Shown one piece after another: positions 25,846 to 36,213 of a DNA stretch of 64,000 bases. The notes below the pieces were generated by a model, which had not been told where the DNA came from, searched no databases, and saw only the letters and a list, made by a program, of their open reading frames with translations. Both the position numbers and the translations under genes were made by a program. Source of the DNA: Sphingobacteriia bacterium (GTDB lineage Bacteria; Bacteroidota; Bacteroidia; Bacteroidales; UBA7960). The number at the start of each line of letters is the position of its first letter. The first letter of the stretch is position 1. The DNA lies in contig JAABRR010000007.1 of the NCBI GenBank assembly GCA_011390785.1, positions 97,793-161,792 on the forward strand. The letters are read 5' to 3'.

Positions 25846-28800
25846 TTACTTATTATTCATTTTTCGGATAAAAACTTTGGTTTTTACATCGTCTTCAATG
25901 TCAATTTCAACTTTATTTTCCTGTTCTATAATATCAGCATACTGTAGTTTAACTGCCAAGGTTTCAGAACAAATATAGTCATTATTGTTGAGTATTGCGT
26001 CAGTTATTTGATCATGTTTTTCAACCCAAAGTTCAATTTTATCGGTAACTTCAAGATTGTTATCTTTTCTTAGATTTTGAATTCTGTTGATCAGTTCGCG
26101 GGCAATTCCCTCTTGTTTCAAAATAGGTGAGATGGTAATATCCAGCGCAGTGGTTATTTTGCCTTCAGAGGCAACCAACCAACCCGGAATATCTTCTGAA
26201 AGAATCTCAACATCTTCACTCATCAAAACAACTTGCTGCCCATCAACATCAACAGATAATTGGCCCCTGGTCTCAATAGCATCAATCTCTTCCTGATCAA
26301 ATGCGTTGATTGTGGCAGCTATTGATTTCATTAATTTACCGTATTTAGGGCCGAGTGTTTTAAAGTTTGGCTTTATCTTTTTAACCAGTACTCCGGCAGT
26401 ATCAGTTAAATATTCCAATTCCTTTACATTTACCTCAGACAAGATAAGGTTTTCAACACCCTGAAGCTGTGTTTTGAACTTTTCATCAAGTACAGGAATC
26501 ATAACTTTTTGCAGCGGTTGACGAACGCGAATATTTACCTTTTTGCGTAATCCCAACACCAGTGATGATATTTTCTGGGCCAGCTGCATGCGTTGTTCCA
26601 GATCTTCATCAACAAAGGTTGAATCCGAAACCGGAAAGTCGGTTAAGTGAACAGATTTAACATCTTGTCTTCCTGTTATACTATTGATATCATTGAACAA
26701 CCGGTCGCTGAAAAACGGTGCTATGGGTGCCGACAGTTGACTAATTACTTCAAGACAGTGATAGAGAGTTTGGTAAGCAGAAATTTTATCTTCTGAATAC
26801 TCCCCTTTCCAGAATCTGCGCCTGCATAAGCGAACGTACCAGTTACTCAAATGCTCATCAACAAATTCCTGTATGAGTCTGCCGGCGCGGGTAGGTTCAA
26901 AATCGCTATAACATTCATCGGTTTTTCGTATGAGGGTATTCAATTCCGAAAGAATCCAGCGATCTATCTCAGGACGTTTTTCAAGCGGTATTTCCTCTTC
27001 ACTGTAAGTAAAACCATCTATATTGGCATACAAAGCAAAGAAAGCATAGGTATTGTACAAAGTGCCAAAGAACTTGCGCTGTACCTCAGCAACTCCTTCA
27101 ATATCAAATTTCAGATTGTCCCAGGGTTGCGCATTGGTAATTAGGTACCATCTTGTTGCATCGGGGCCATATTTTTCTATCGTTGTAAAAGGATCAACTG
27201 CATTTCCCAGGCGTTTCGACATTTTGTTGCCGTTTTTATCGAGTACCAGGCCATTAGACACAACCGTTTTAAAGGAGACGGAATCGAAAAGCATGGTAGC
27301 AATAGCATGCAGGGTAAAGAACCAGCCGCGGGTTTGGTCAACCCCTTCGGCAATAAAGTCGGCAGGGAAATTTTGCTCAAATTCTTCTTTGTTTTCAAAA
27401 GGATAATGAAATTGAGCATAGGGCATTGAGCCGGAATCAAACCAAACATCAATCAGATCGGTTTCGCGTTGCATTTTATTTCCTTTGGGCGATACCAGGA
27501 TGACCTGATCAACAATAGGGCGGTGCATATCAAAAAGGTTGTAATTACTGGTTGACATATTGCCTGGTTCAAAATCTGCCAATGGGTTTTTATCCATAAA
27601 ACCTGCAGCTACAGACTTATCACATTCTTCTTTTAACTGCTCCAAAGATCCAACACACAGAACTTCTTCCCGGTCTTCGGTAGCCCAAACAGGCAGTGGA
27701 ACCCCCCAATAGCGCGAGCGGCTAAGGTTCCAGTCCTGAAGGTTTTCCAACCAGTTTCCAAATCGTCCGGTACCAGTAGATTCGGGTTTCCATTGGATGG
27801 TTTTGTTTAGTTCAATCATACGGTCTTTTAACGCTGTGGTGCGTATAAACCATGAGTCGAGAGGGTAATACAAAATGGGCTTATCGGTACGCCAGCAGTG
27901 TGGGTAAGAGTGCTCGTATTTTTCAGCTTTGAATGCCTTGTTTTCTGTTTTTAATTTGATGATAATATCCACATCAACCGGGCGATCATTTTTAGGATCA
28001 AAATCCGGATCGTATTCCGCTTTTACGAAACGGCCACCAAATTCGGGCATCTCATCAACAAATTTTCCCTGCTTGTTTACCATGGTAAGAGCACCAAGGT
28101 TGTATTGTTTTCCAACCTTATAGTCATCGGCACCAAAACTGGGTGCAATATGAACGATACCGGTACCGTCTTCGGTGGTAACAAAATCCCCAAGAACTAC
28201 CCTAAAAGAGTCTCCATCTTCGGGCAAAATGGAGGGCATAAGTTGTTCATACCTAATGTTCTCAAACTCTTTCCCTTTGTATTCTGCAACTACCTTGAAG
28301 GGTATTTTCTTATCTCCTTCTTTGTAATCGCTCATTGGCAGATCAGTATTTTTGGGGTCAAACAGACTGTTCATCAACTCTTTTGCCATTATAACGGTAA
28401 CCGGGGCAAAAGTGTATGGGTTGTAGGTACTGATTTTTACATAATCAATGTTTTTTCCTACTGCCAGACCGGTATTGCTGGGTAAAGTCCACGGTGTAGT
28501 TGTCCAGGCCAGGAAGTGAACATTCTGTTCGCCATGGGCATAAAGAAACTCTGACTTTTGATTACGGACAATCTTAAATTGTGCCGTTACCGAGTTATCT
28601 TTTACCATTCGGTAGCATCCTGGCTGGTTAAGTTCATGGGTGCTAAGACCTGTTCCGGCAGCTGGTGAATATGGTTGAATGGAATATCCTTTATATAATA
28701 ATCCCTTCTCGTAAAGTTTGCTCAACAGGTGCCAGACAGTTTCAATATATTTATTGTCGAAAGTAATGTATGGATCGCTAAGATCAACCCAGTAACCCAT

Positions 28801-29220
28801 TATTCGGGTAAGTTCATCCCAGGTGTCTTTGTATTTCATAACATCCTTGCGACAGGCCTGGTTATAATCAACAATAGATATTTTGGATCCAATGTCTTCC
28901 TTTGTTATACCAAGTAGTTTTTCCACCCCAATTTCAACGGGTAGTCCATGAGTATCCCACCCTGCTTTTCTATTTACAAGGTATCCTTTTTGAGTACGAA
29001 AGCGGCAAAAAATATCCTTGATTGCCCGGGCCATAACATGGTGAATGCCAGGTAATCCATTGGCTGAAGGCGGGCCTTCATAAAATACCCAGGGTTTATG
29101 CCCTTGCCGGATTTCCAGACTTTTTTCAAAAACCTTATTTTCTTCCCATTCACTTAAAACGTCTTTTCCTATCTGAGAAAGATTAAGCTTTTTGTATTCG
29201 GGATACTTTTTTTTCATCAA
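25846..29220 (-). CDS. ileS: Isoleucyl-tRNA synthetase
   Basis: This 1124-residue class I synthetase has its HIGH-type motif in GLPGIHHVMAR and KMSKS-type motif in GNKMSKRLGN. Between them lies the CP1 editing domain (LAWTTTPWTLPSNTGLAVG). The C-terminal half has the anticodon-binding domain (DRWILSELNTLI) and an extension without a zinc finger. The length and form match the long IleRS type found in Bacteroidetes and eukaryotes, which tends to resist mupirocin. A candidate -7 element (TAATTTTG, 29294-29301 on the minus strand) lies about 75 bases upstream. Confidence 0.96.
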   Translation of the reverse strand: MMKKKYPEYKKLNLSQIGKDVLSEWEENKVFEKSLEIRQGHKPWVFYEGPPSANGLPGIHHVMARAIKDIFCRFRTQKGYLVNRKAGWDTHGLPVEIGVEKLLGITKEDIGSKISIVDYNQACRKDVMKYKDTWDELTRIMGYWVDLSDPYITFDNKYIETVWHLLSKLYEKGLLYKGYSIQPYSPAAGTGLSTHELNQPGCYRMVKDNSVTAQFKIVRNQKSEFLYAHGEQNVHFLAWTTTPWTLPSNTGLAVGKNIDYVKISTYNPYTFAPVTVIMAKELMNSLFDPKNTDLPMSDYKEGDKKIPFKVVAEYKGKEFENIRYEQLMPSILPEDGDSFRVVLGDFVTTEDGTGIVHIAPSFGADDYKVGKQYNLGALTMVNKQGKFVDEMPEFGGRFVKAEYDPDFDPKNDRPVDVDIIIKLKTENKAFKAEKYEHSYPHCWRTDKPILYYPLDSWFIRTTALKDRMIELNKTIQWKPESTGTGRFGNWLENLQDWNLSRSRYWGVPLPVWATEDREEVLCVGSLEQLKEECDKSVAAGFMDKNPLADFEPGNMSTSNYNLFDMHRPIVDQVILVSPKGNKMQRETDLIDVWFDSGSMPYAQFHYPFENKEEFEQNFPADFIAEGVDQTRGWFFTLHAIATMLFDSVSFKTVVSNGLVLDKNGNKMSKRLGNAVDPFTTIEKYGPDATRWYLITNAQPWDNLKFDIEGVAEVQRKFFGTLYNTYAFFALYANIDGFTYSEEEIPLEKRPEIDRWILSELNTLIRKTDECYSDFEPTRAGRLIQEFVDEHLSNWYVRLCRRRFWKGEYSEDKISAYQTLYHCLEVISQLSAPIAPFFSDRLFNDINSITGRQDVKSVHLTDFPVSDSTFVDEDLEQRMQLAQKISSLVLGLRKKVNIRVRQPLQKVMIPVLDEKFKTQLQGVENLILSEVNVKELEYLTDTAGVLVKKIKPNFKTLGPKYGKLMKSIAATINAFDQEEIDAIETRGQLSVDVDGQQVVLMSEDVEILSEDIPGWLVASEGKITTALDITISPILKQEGIARELINRIQNLRKDNNLEVTDKIELWVEKHDQITDAILNNNDYICSETLAVKLQYADIIEQENKVEIDIEDDVKTKVFIRKMNNK

Positions 29221-29589
29221 TTAAAACTCCTATATTCTGAAATAATTTAAGCCCCCAGAAAACAAATTCAGAGAGGCTCTTGCATTAAAGGCGCAAAATT
29301 ATAAAAAAAAAGATTATCAGCACACTATAGAAGCAAATTAGTAAAATACCTGTTATCAGATAGTTTAACATCAAATTGTTAATGTTTGTCATTCCCCAAT
29401 TAAATGCTTGTAAACCGCTTTATTTGATTATTCAAAAGGATGTTATCTTCCTTTATTTTTTATATTTTTGCAGCAAAGTATCCATAACGGTGCAAAGCAC
29501 GAATAAAACAAATCTCAGCTATATAATATCAACCCTAAATCCTGGTGTATAACGTTCCAGGATAATTAATCCCAAATTGTTTCATAACC
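29221..29589. other. Divergent promoter region ileS / pyk
   Basis: This AT-rich region contains TAATTTTG (29294-29301, minus strand) for ileS and TATTTTTG (29463-29470, plus strand) for pyk, each fitting the -7 consensus without an ideal -33 partner. The pyk leader would be about 115 bases. I see no T-box, riboswitch, or open frame. Confidence 0.45.
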
Positions 29590-31002
29590 ATGGACAAACT
29601 AACAAAAATAGTTGCAACCATTTCTGATAAGCACTCAGAAGAATCTTTTTTAAGGAAAATGATTGATGCAGGGATGAATGTTGTACGAATAAATACTGCT
29701 CATCAGCAACCCGAAGATACTTTAAAAATAATAAAAACGGTAAAAAAGATCTCTGACCGGATTCCTTTTTTAATTGATACCAAGGGGCCTGAAATACGCA
29801 CAGTGAACCAGGGGGAGAGTATTAGTGTAGAGAGAGGACAATTAATTAAGGTTGCCGGAGACCCTGATGGGGCCAGCTCTTCCGATTGTATTTTTGTAAA
29901 TTACAAAGAGTTTGTTGCGTCCCTTGAACCGGGGAAAATTATTATGATTGATGATGGGGATATTGAGTTGCTGGTAAAAGAAAAGCACACTGACTATCTT
30001 ATTTGCGAGGTTAGAAATAAAGGGGAGATTAAACCCAGGAAGAGTATAAATCTACCGGGAAGCAAGGTAACACTGCCAGCTCTTTCAGAAAAAGACCTGG
30101 ATTATATTGATTTTTCAATAAAGCACGATATTGATTTTATTGCTCATTCTTTTGTACGAAACAAGGAGGATGTTCTTGCTATTCAGCAGATATTAGATAA
30201 GCATAACAGCCGAATAAAGATTATTGCCAAAATAGAAAATCAGGAGGGTGTTGATAATATCGATGAAATCCTAGATCATGTATATGGAATCATGGTTGCA
30301 CGTGGCGATTTGGCCATTGAGGTGCCTGCTGAAAGGATTCCTGGGATACAGGCCATGTTGGTAGCCAAATGCATTAGCAGGAAAAAGGCGGTTATTGTTG
30401 CTACCCAAATGCTTCATAGCATGATTGAAAACCCCCGGCCTACCCGGGCTGAAATTACCGATATTGCCAATGCAGTATTTAGCGGGACTGATGCAGTTAT
30501 GCTTAGCGGCGAAACCGCTTACGGAAAATATCCGCTCGAATCTGTAAAAACCATGGCCCGCGCCGCGCGAGAAGCTGAAAAATCACGTCGGGGAATTACC
30601 AATCTCGCCATAGAACCTCATGATAATGAGGTTTCAGTATATTTATCTAAAATGGCTGTGAGATCTGTTGAACGGCTAAATACAAAAGCAATAATTACTG
30701 ATACCGATACCGGAAAAACCGTTCAGTATCTTTGTGCTTTCAGAGGCCGATCACCAATATATGCGCAATGTTATGATATGCGCGTATTACGCGAACTGGC
30801 TCTTAACTATGGTGTTTATGCAAACTTTATGGAAGTAAAACTTTCTAAAAAAGACTTTATCAAACATACCCTTACCAGATTGGTGGATGGAGGTGAAATA
30901 AATCAGGATGATCGGGTTGCGGTGCTTGCCGGAAATTTTGGGAAAAAAGCAGGTCCGTCTTTTGTAGAAATAAGTACGGTAAGTAACATGTTGGGCAGTT
31001 AA
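29590..31002 (+). CDS. pyk: Pyruvate kinase
   Basis: This 470-residue protein converts phosphoenolpyruvate and ADP to pyruvate and ATP. The N-terminal barrel begins KIVATISDKHSEE, with metal and substrate motifs LIDTKGPEIRT, IAKIENQEGVDNIDEI, MVARGDLAIEVP, and the ATQMLHSMIENPRPTRAE signature. The C-terminal regulatory domain follows. Length is normal for bacterial type I enzymes. It precedes mgtE by 23 bases on the same strand, so magnesium uptake may be co-expressed with this Mg-dependent enzyme. Confidence 0.96.
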   Translation: MDKLTKIVATISDKHSEESFLRKMIDAGMNVVRINTAHQQPEDTLKIIKTVKKISDRIPFLIDTKGPEIRTVNQGESISVERGQLIKVAGDPDGASSSDCIFVNYKEFVASLEPGKIIMIDDGDIELLVKEKHTDYLICEVRNKGEIKPRKSINLPGSKVTLPALSEKDLDYIDFSIKHDIDFIAHSFVRNKEDVLAIQQILDKHNSRIKIIAKIENQEGVDNIDEILDHVYGIMVARGDLAIEVPAERIPGIQAMLVAKCISRKKAVIVATQMLHSMIENPRPTRAEITDIANAVFSGTDAVMLSGETAYGKYPLESVKTMARAAREAEKSRRGITNLAIEPHDNEVSVYLSKMAVRSVERLNTKAIITDTDTGKTVQYLCAFRGRSPIYAQCYDMRVLRELALNYGVYANFMEVKLSKKDFIKHTLTRLVDGGEINQDDRVAVLAGNFGKKAGPSFVEISTVSNMLGS

Positions 31003-31025
31003 ACCATTACAAAATAGTATAGTTT

Positions 31026-32387
31026 ATGGCAGTAGAATTAAAAGATATTAACCTTGACCTGGTAAGGACAGCCATCAAAGAAAATCAACGCGAGTTTCTT
31101 CTGGATGTTTTAAATGAACTGTATCCGGCTGATATTGCCGAGTATATGGATGACTTAAACCTGGAAGATGCAAAATATCTGTATACGCTGCTTGAGAAAG
31201 AAGAAGCCGCAGATGTACTTATGGAACTTGAGGAGGATGTCAGGGAGCGGTTTCTGGCTTCGTTCTCAACTCAGGAAATTGCCCGTGAGTTTGTCAACAA
31301 CCTGGATTCGGATGATGCTGCCGACCTTATCTCAGAGTTGCCTGATGAAAGAAGAGAAGAAGTTCTAAGTCACCTTGAAGACAGACAACAGGCACAGGAT
31401 ATTGCTGATTTGCTTGTTTACCCGTCTAATTCGGCCGGGGGGCTTATGGCCAAAGAGTTTATCAAAGTAAATGTAAACTGGCATGTGGTGACCTGCGTTC
31501 GCGAAATGAGAAAGCAGGCCGAAGAAGTTGAAGAAGTATATTCTGTATATGTTGTTGACGATGACGATGTGTTATTAGGATTACTTTCATTGAAAAAACT
31601 ACTTATTGCCTCGCCCAGGGCAAAAGTTTCAGAACTTTACAGCCCCGACCTTGTAATGGTAAAGGCTATGCAAAAAGGAGAGGAAGTGGCCAGCATTATG
31701 GATAAATACGACCTGGTAGTTTTGCCAGTGGTTGATGAACTGGGAAGACTAATTGGGCGAATTACCATTGATGATGTTGTCGATTTTATTAGAGAGGAAG
31801 CTGAAAAAGACTACCAGATGATGTCGGGTATGACGCAGAATATTGAATCGGGCGATAAAATCTGGGAGATTACACAAGGGAGATTATTTTGGCTTATTGT
31901 AGCTCTTTTTGGTGGTATTATCGGTTCAAGGGTAATTGCCAATTATGAAGGGCAGATTAGTATTTATCCTGAAATGGCCTTCTTTATGCCCCTTATTGCT
32001 GCTATGGGAGGCAATGTGGGCATACAATCTTCAGCACTGATTGTTAAGGGACTAGCTAACCATACTATAGGTAAGGGGGGAATTTTAAAAAAATTGTGGA
32101 AAGAGTTATCGGTGGGCATCATTAATGGATTGGTTTGTTCCGGAATTCTCATGGCATACAGTGTAATTTTTCTCCCTTCAATGGCCTTAAGTTTAACAAT
32201 AAGTGTTGCCCTGATGACTGTTATTATTTTTGCTTCCATTTTTGGTGCTTTTGTTCCTTTGGTTCTTGAAAAGTTAAGAATAGACCCGGCCCTGGCAACC
32301 GGGCCCTTTATAACAACATCGAATGATATTATCGGCTTGTTTATATACTTTCTGATTGGCAGAATGATGTACGGCTTCATTTTATAG
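31026..32387 (+). CDS. mgtE: Magnesium transporter MgtE
   Basis: This 453-residue protein shows the full MgtE order: an acidic superhelical N domain (LYPADIAEYMDDLNLED, LISELPDERREEVLSHLED), two CBS domains (about residues 130-255), a connecting helix, and five transmembrane helices with the conserved FMPLIAAMGGNVGIQSSALIVKG and DIIGLFIYF. Cytosolic Mg binding to the N and CBS domains gates the pore. It overlaps nothing and follows pyk directly. Confidence 0.95.
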   Translation: MAVELKDINLDLVRTAIKENQREFLLDVLNELYPADIAEYMDDLNLEDAKYLYTLLEKEEAADVLMELEEDVRERFLASFSTQEIAREFVNNLDSDDAADLISELPDERREEVLSHLEDRQQAQDIADLLVYPSNSAGGLMAKEFIKVNVNWHVVTCVREMRKQAEEVEEVYSVYVVDDDDVLLGLLSLKKLLIASPRAKVSELYSPDLVMVKAMQKGEEVASIMDKYDLVVLPVVDELGRLIGRITIDDVVDFIREEAEKDYQMMSGMTQNIESGDKIWEITQGRLFWLIVALFGGIIGSRVIANYEGQISIYPEMAFFMPLIAAMGGNVGIQSSALIVKGLANHTIGKGGILKKLWKELSVGIINGLVCSGILMAYSVIFLPSMALSLTISVALMTVIIFASIFGAFVPLVLEKLRIDPALATGPFITTSNDIIGLFIYFLIGRMMYGFIL

Positions 32388-32631
32388 ATATCTGCCTTAA
32401 TTCAGGGTCTAAAACCAGCAATCCAAAATTCTTGTAAACAGGCAATTTTAGCCGATATTATTCTATTTTTTTCACAGATATTGATTTTATATTGTATTTT
32501 TGTGCCTGTTAAAAAACCAGAGAAAAATAACGGGTATTGCTTACCTCCAAAGGGTTAATATTGAATAACACCGAATATATTATTCAAATAAACTTCATCT
32601 CCAGATCTGTGATGCACAGAAGGGGTGTATT

Positions 32632-33474
32632 ATGAAATTACTATACTTTATGACTGTTCATTTTTCTAAAGAGCGCCAAAATCAAAATTACGGATTTATA
32701 CAAATCCGTATTTCTCTTGCGCTGATAACCTTTTTTCTGTTATTTGCATCATCCTGCATACCTCATAAAAAAATTCTTTACTTGCAGAAACAAGCTGATG
32801 AAGTGGATACTATTTTATTTTCGCGTCCTGATTATCGATTAAAATCGGGAGATATTCTCTATATCCAGGTGCTTACCCTGGATGAGAAATCCTATGCCAT
32901 GTTTAACAGCGACAGAACCGGGCAGCGAACTACAACCCAGGGGGGCGGTGGTATAGGTAATCCGCAAATGTTTTTATATGGTTATACGATTGATGACGAT
33001 GGCAATGTAACCATGCCGGTAGTTGGAAAGGTAAATGTGGCGAATAAAACCCTGGACGAAGCGACCAAACACATAGAAGAGCTTGTGGGAGAGTTCTTAA
33101 TCGGAGCCACTGTACTTGTTAAGCTGGTTAATTTTTCGGTTACAGTAATTGGAGAAGTGGGCAGCCCCGGTAAATACTATATTTACGACAACAGAATTAA
33201 TATTATTGACTTAATGTCTGTTTCTGGTGATCTTACCGCTTTTGGTAATCGCAACATTACAATAGTAAGGCAGACCGATGAGGGAGCAACTTTTGGCAAG
33301 ATCAACCTGAATGATGCTGATGCTCTGCGCTCAGATTATTTTTATCTGCAACCCAACGATATTGTTTATATAGAACCCTACAAACTAGAAAGGCTTGGTA
33401 TTTCTCAATTCCCAATATCATTGGTGTTTTCTACGGTATCCTTCGTTTTATTCCTGGTTACCTATTTCAAGTAA
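32632..33474 (+). CDS. Polysaccharide export outer membrane lipoprotein (Wza-like)
   Basis: This 280-residue protein has a long N-terminal signal and a lipobox (LLFASSC) near residue 42. It then has a Poly_export domain (YRLKSGDILYIQVLTLDE), a SLBB domain (VTVIGEVGSPGKYYIY), and a C-terminal hydrophobic helix. The helix is consistent with the Bacteroidetes variant that ends in a transmembrane segment. It forms the outer membrane exit channel for capsule or exopolysaccharide. The tyrosine kinase partner follows 55 bases later, but no glycosyltransferase or polymerase genes follow. TATTTTTG at 32495-32502 is a possible -7 element. Confidence 0.9.
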   Translation: MKLLYFMTVHFSKERQNQNYGFIQIRISLALITFFLLFASSCIPHKKILYLQKQADEVDTILFSRPDYRLKSGDILYIQVLTLDEKSYAMFNSDRTGQRTTTQGGGGIGNPQMFLYGYTIDDDGNVTMPVVGKVNVANKTLDEATKHIEELVGEFLIGATVLVKLVNFSVTVIGEVGSPGKYYIYDNRINIIDLMSVSGDLTAFGNRNITIVRQTDEGATFGKINLNDADALRSDYFYLQPNDIVYIEPYKLERLGISQFPISLVFSTVSFVLFLVTYFK

Positions 33475-33529
33475 TTAAAAATAAAATTGTTTGTGAATAT
33501 TTATTTCTGGTAACAATATAACCTAAAAA

Positions 33530-35968
33530 ATGAATAAAGATCCTTTCCGCGAAGAAACACTCGATATTAAAAAGCTGATTTTTAAATATGTCAGGTTTTG
33601 GTATTGGTTTGTAATTAGTGTTACAGTTGCGCTTACCATAGCTTATTTTTTTAATAAATTCTCGGAAACCGTTTATCGCACGCAAGCGACAATTCTTATT
33701 CGAGATGATCGAAAAGGTGGTTTCAGGCCCGGGCAGATCATGGGAGAATTGGACCTTTTTTATCAGCGAAACAACATATTTAATGAAATGTCGGTTCTGA
33801 AGTCTTATTCTATGGTTGATTCTGCCCTAAGAAAAATGGATGTGGAAGTATCATACTATAATATTGGTCGTCTTGTTGGTGAAATCCGAACCACAGAGAT
33901 TTACCAATACACACCTTTTTTGGTAGATTGGGATCGAACATCCGGGATTCCCTACGGGAAACCCTTTCATGTTAAAATTTTATCTGAGAACTCCTTTGAA
34001 ATAAAGCTAACGGATGACGCACGTTTTTTTTTCAGAAATGATAGTGAACCGGTAACACTGAGTTTTGGCGATATTTTTTCAGAAAGTGGTTATAAAGTCC
34101 GGCTACAAAAAAATACAAACTTTACACCCCAAAGCCATATTGGGAGAGAATACCTTTTTGTTATTAATAATATTGGTTCTCTTACCGGGCAATATTTGAG
34201 CGGACTGACCATTGCACCACTCAATGATGAAGTTTCCATAGTTCAGCTCGCTTTTGAAGCAACTCATCCTGAAAGGGCTATTGATTTTCTGAATACTCTT
34301 ACTCAGGTTTACGTGCAGCAAAGTCTTTATGAGAAAAACGAAATTGCAGAAAATACCATTTTATTTATTGATAAACAGATAGACGTAATCTCTGATTCTC
34401 TGGTACTTGCCGAATCATCTTTGGAAGATTTCAGGCAACGCAACCAACTTATGGAAATTGGTGCAGCATCTACCCAGTTTTATGGAGAATTGCAACAGCT
34501 GGATAACCAACGGGCCATTGAAAATCTTAAAAGGCAATATTATGATTATCTTCTCGAATACATAAGAGAAAAAAAGGACTTTAGGGAGATTTTCAGTCCT
34601 TCAGCCTTGGGAATTCAAGATGGGATGCTGCATAATCTTATTATGGAAATAAGCAATTTATATACGGAAAGGGCTCAGCTAGCAGAGTTAGGTACCCGGG
34701 AAAATCCGAATATTCAAAATATTAATCGCCAAATAGATTTAAGCCTTAGAGCATTAGAAGAAAACCTTAACAGCATTAAAAATGCTTCTGATATTCTGAT
34801 GGCAGATCTCGACAGACGCATTGCCAAAGTTGAAGAGCGTGTTGGAGAATTACCCGGGACAGCCCGTGAATTTATTGGTATTGAACGAAGGTTCAACCTT
34901 AGCAATGCCACGTATAACTACTTGCTCGAAAAACGCGCTGAAGCCGGTATTGCCATGGCGAGCAATGTGCCAGATCATAAAATTGTTGACCAAGCCCGGT
35001 TTACATCTATTGTTGCTCCCAAAGAAAGGAGAAATTATACTTTTGCATTGGTTGCAGGACTGGTTATCCCTTTGGCCTTTATTCTACTGCGCGATTTTTT
35101 CGACACACGTATTCAGGATAAAAAAGAAGTTTCTGATGTGGTTGACTTCCCTATTCTGGGAGTTATTCCTCATAATAAATTCGCTGCCAAACATGAAGCA
35201 TTAAACCTTGTAGTATTTGAAGAGAATAAATCTCCTGTTACCGAAGCATTTCGAGCCATGAGAACCAATCTTCAATATTTTGCTACACAGTCTGCCAATA
35301 AGGTTATTTCAATTTCATCAACCCGATCTCAGGAAGGTAAAACCTTTACCGCTATTAATCTGGCTTCGGTAATTGCGTTGTCAGAGAAGAAAACTCTGCT
35401 TATTGGGGCTGATCTAAGGAAACCAAGAATTTTTAATGATTTTCAAATAGACCAAATACCCGGATTAGCGAATTATTTGTCGGGTAAAAATACGATGGAA
35501 GAGATTATTCAGAAAGTTAACCATAGTCCTTTTCTTGATGTAATAACCGCAGGTCCAGTCCCGCCAAATCCCAGTGAATTGCTAGAGTCGGAAAAAATGC
35601 TCGAACTTCTTGATAAACTCAGATCAAAATATGACTATTTAATTATCGATACACCTCCCATTGGTATTGTTCCTGATGGTATTCCGCTAATAAAGTATTC
35701 CGACGTAGTGGTATTTATTGTTCGTCAGAAATTCAGCGATAAATCCAGTCTGGACTTTCTGAATGAATTTGCAGAAAAAATTGATGCAAAAAATATTTGC
35801 ATAGAAATTAATGATGTAAAACTCTCAAAAACTGGCTACGGTTATGGCTATGGTTATGGTTATGGCTACGGCTATGGTTATGGCTACGAAGATAATCCTG
35901 CAAACAAAGGAAATGCCTTTACCAAATGGTTCAACATCGTTAACGATACCTTTAGTCGCAAATCGTGA
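33530..35968 (+). CDS. Polysaccharide co-polymerase / tyrosine autokinase (Wzc-like)
   Basis: This 812-residue inner membrane protein has an N-terminal Wzz domain flanked by transmembrane helices (about 23-45 and 505-525), a periplasmic coiled coil, the GNVR-like segment, and a cytoplasmic BY-kinase domain. The Walker A is SRSQEGKTFT, Walker A' is LLIGADLRKP, and Walker B is YLIIDTPP. The C-terminus carries the tyrosine cluster that is autophosphorylated. Here it is nine consecutive Gly-Tyr dipeptides encoded by nine hexamers (35834-35887), an unusually regular form. It controls polymer length and export together with the Wza-like protein upstream. Confidence 0.93.
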   Translation: MNKDPFREETLDIKKLIFKYVRFWYWFVISVTVALTIAYFFNKFSETVYRTQATILIRDDRKGGFRPGQIMGELDLFYQRNNIFNEMSVLKSYSMVDSALRKMDVEVSYYNIGRLVGEIRTTEIYQYTPFLVDWDRTSGIPYGKPFHVKILSENSFEIKLTDDARFFFRNDSEPVTLSFGDIFSESGYKVRLQKNTNFTPQSHIGREYLFVINNIGSLTGQYLSGLTIAPLNDEVSIVQLAFEATHPERAIDFLNTLTQVYVQQSLYEKNEIAENTILFIDKQIDVISDSLVLAESSLEDFRQRNQLMEIGAASTQFYGELQQLDNQRAIENLKRQYYDYLLEYIREKKDFREIFSPSALGIQDGMLHNLIMEISNLYTERAQLAELGTRENPNIQNINRQIDLSLRALEENLNSIKNASDILMADLDRRIAKVEERVGELPGTAREFIGIERRFNLSNATYNYLLEKRAEAGIAMASNVPDHKIVDQARFTSIVAPKERRNYTFALVAGLVIPLAFILLRDFFDTRIQDKKEVSDVVDFPILGVIPHNKFAAKHEALNLVVFEENKSPVTEAFRAMRTNLQYFATQSANKVISISSTRSQEGKTFTAINLASVIALSEKKTLLIGADLRKPRIFNDFQIDQIPGLANYLSGKNTMEEIIQKVNHSPFLDVITAGPVPPNPSELLESEKMLELLDKLRSKYDYLIIDTPPIGIVPDGIPLIKYSDVVVFIVRQKFSDKSSLDFLNEFAEKIDAKNICIEINDVKLSKTGYGYGYGYGYGYGYGYGYEDNPANKGNAFTKWFNIVNDTFSRKS
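35834..35887 (+). repeat. Hexanucleotide repeat GGYTAY x9 in the tyrosine kinase gene
   Basis: Nine tandem GGYTAY units encode nine Gly-Tyr pairs near the C-terminus. Because the unit is six bases, slippage would change the number of tyrosines without shifting the frame. Confidence 0.9.
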
Positions 35969-36213
35969 GTAATTTCTCCTTCATTGAAAAAAATGATTTG
36001 GCCGCTCACCTGGGGTTGAGAGTTATTCGATGAGATTAGATTCATTGTGAGTCAGACTCTTACCAGTTTAAAAATCTTTATACCAGATGGTACCTGCTCT
36101 GTTTTTAACGAATCTGAAGAATATTCTGACGGAATGTAAAATGTGTGATTGGCTGGCTCCGTTGCAAAAGTTTCGGATGATGGAAGTTTGGAGTTGAGCT
36201 TTTTATTAATTCT

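Noticed and set aside
35834..35887. Tandem repeat as a possible CRISPR-like array
   Set aside because: The units are six bases long, lack spacers, and are in frame within a kinase gene.
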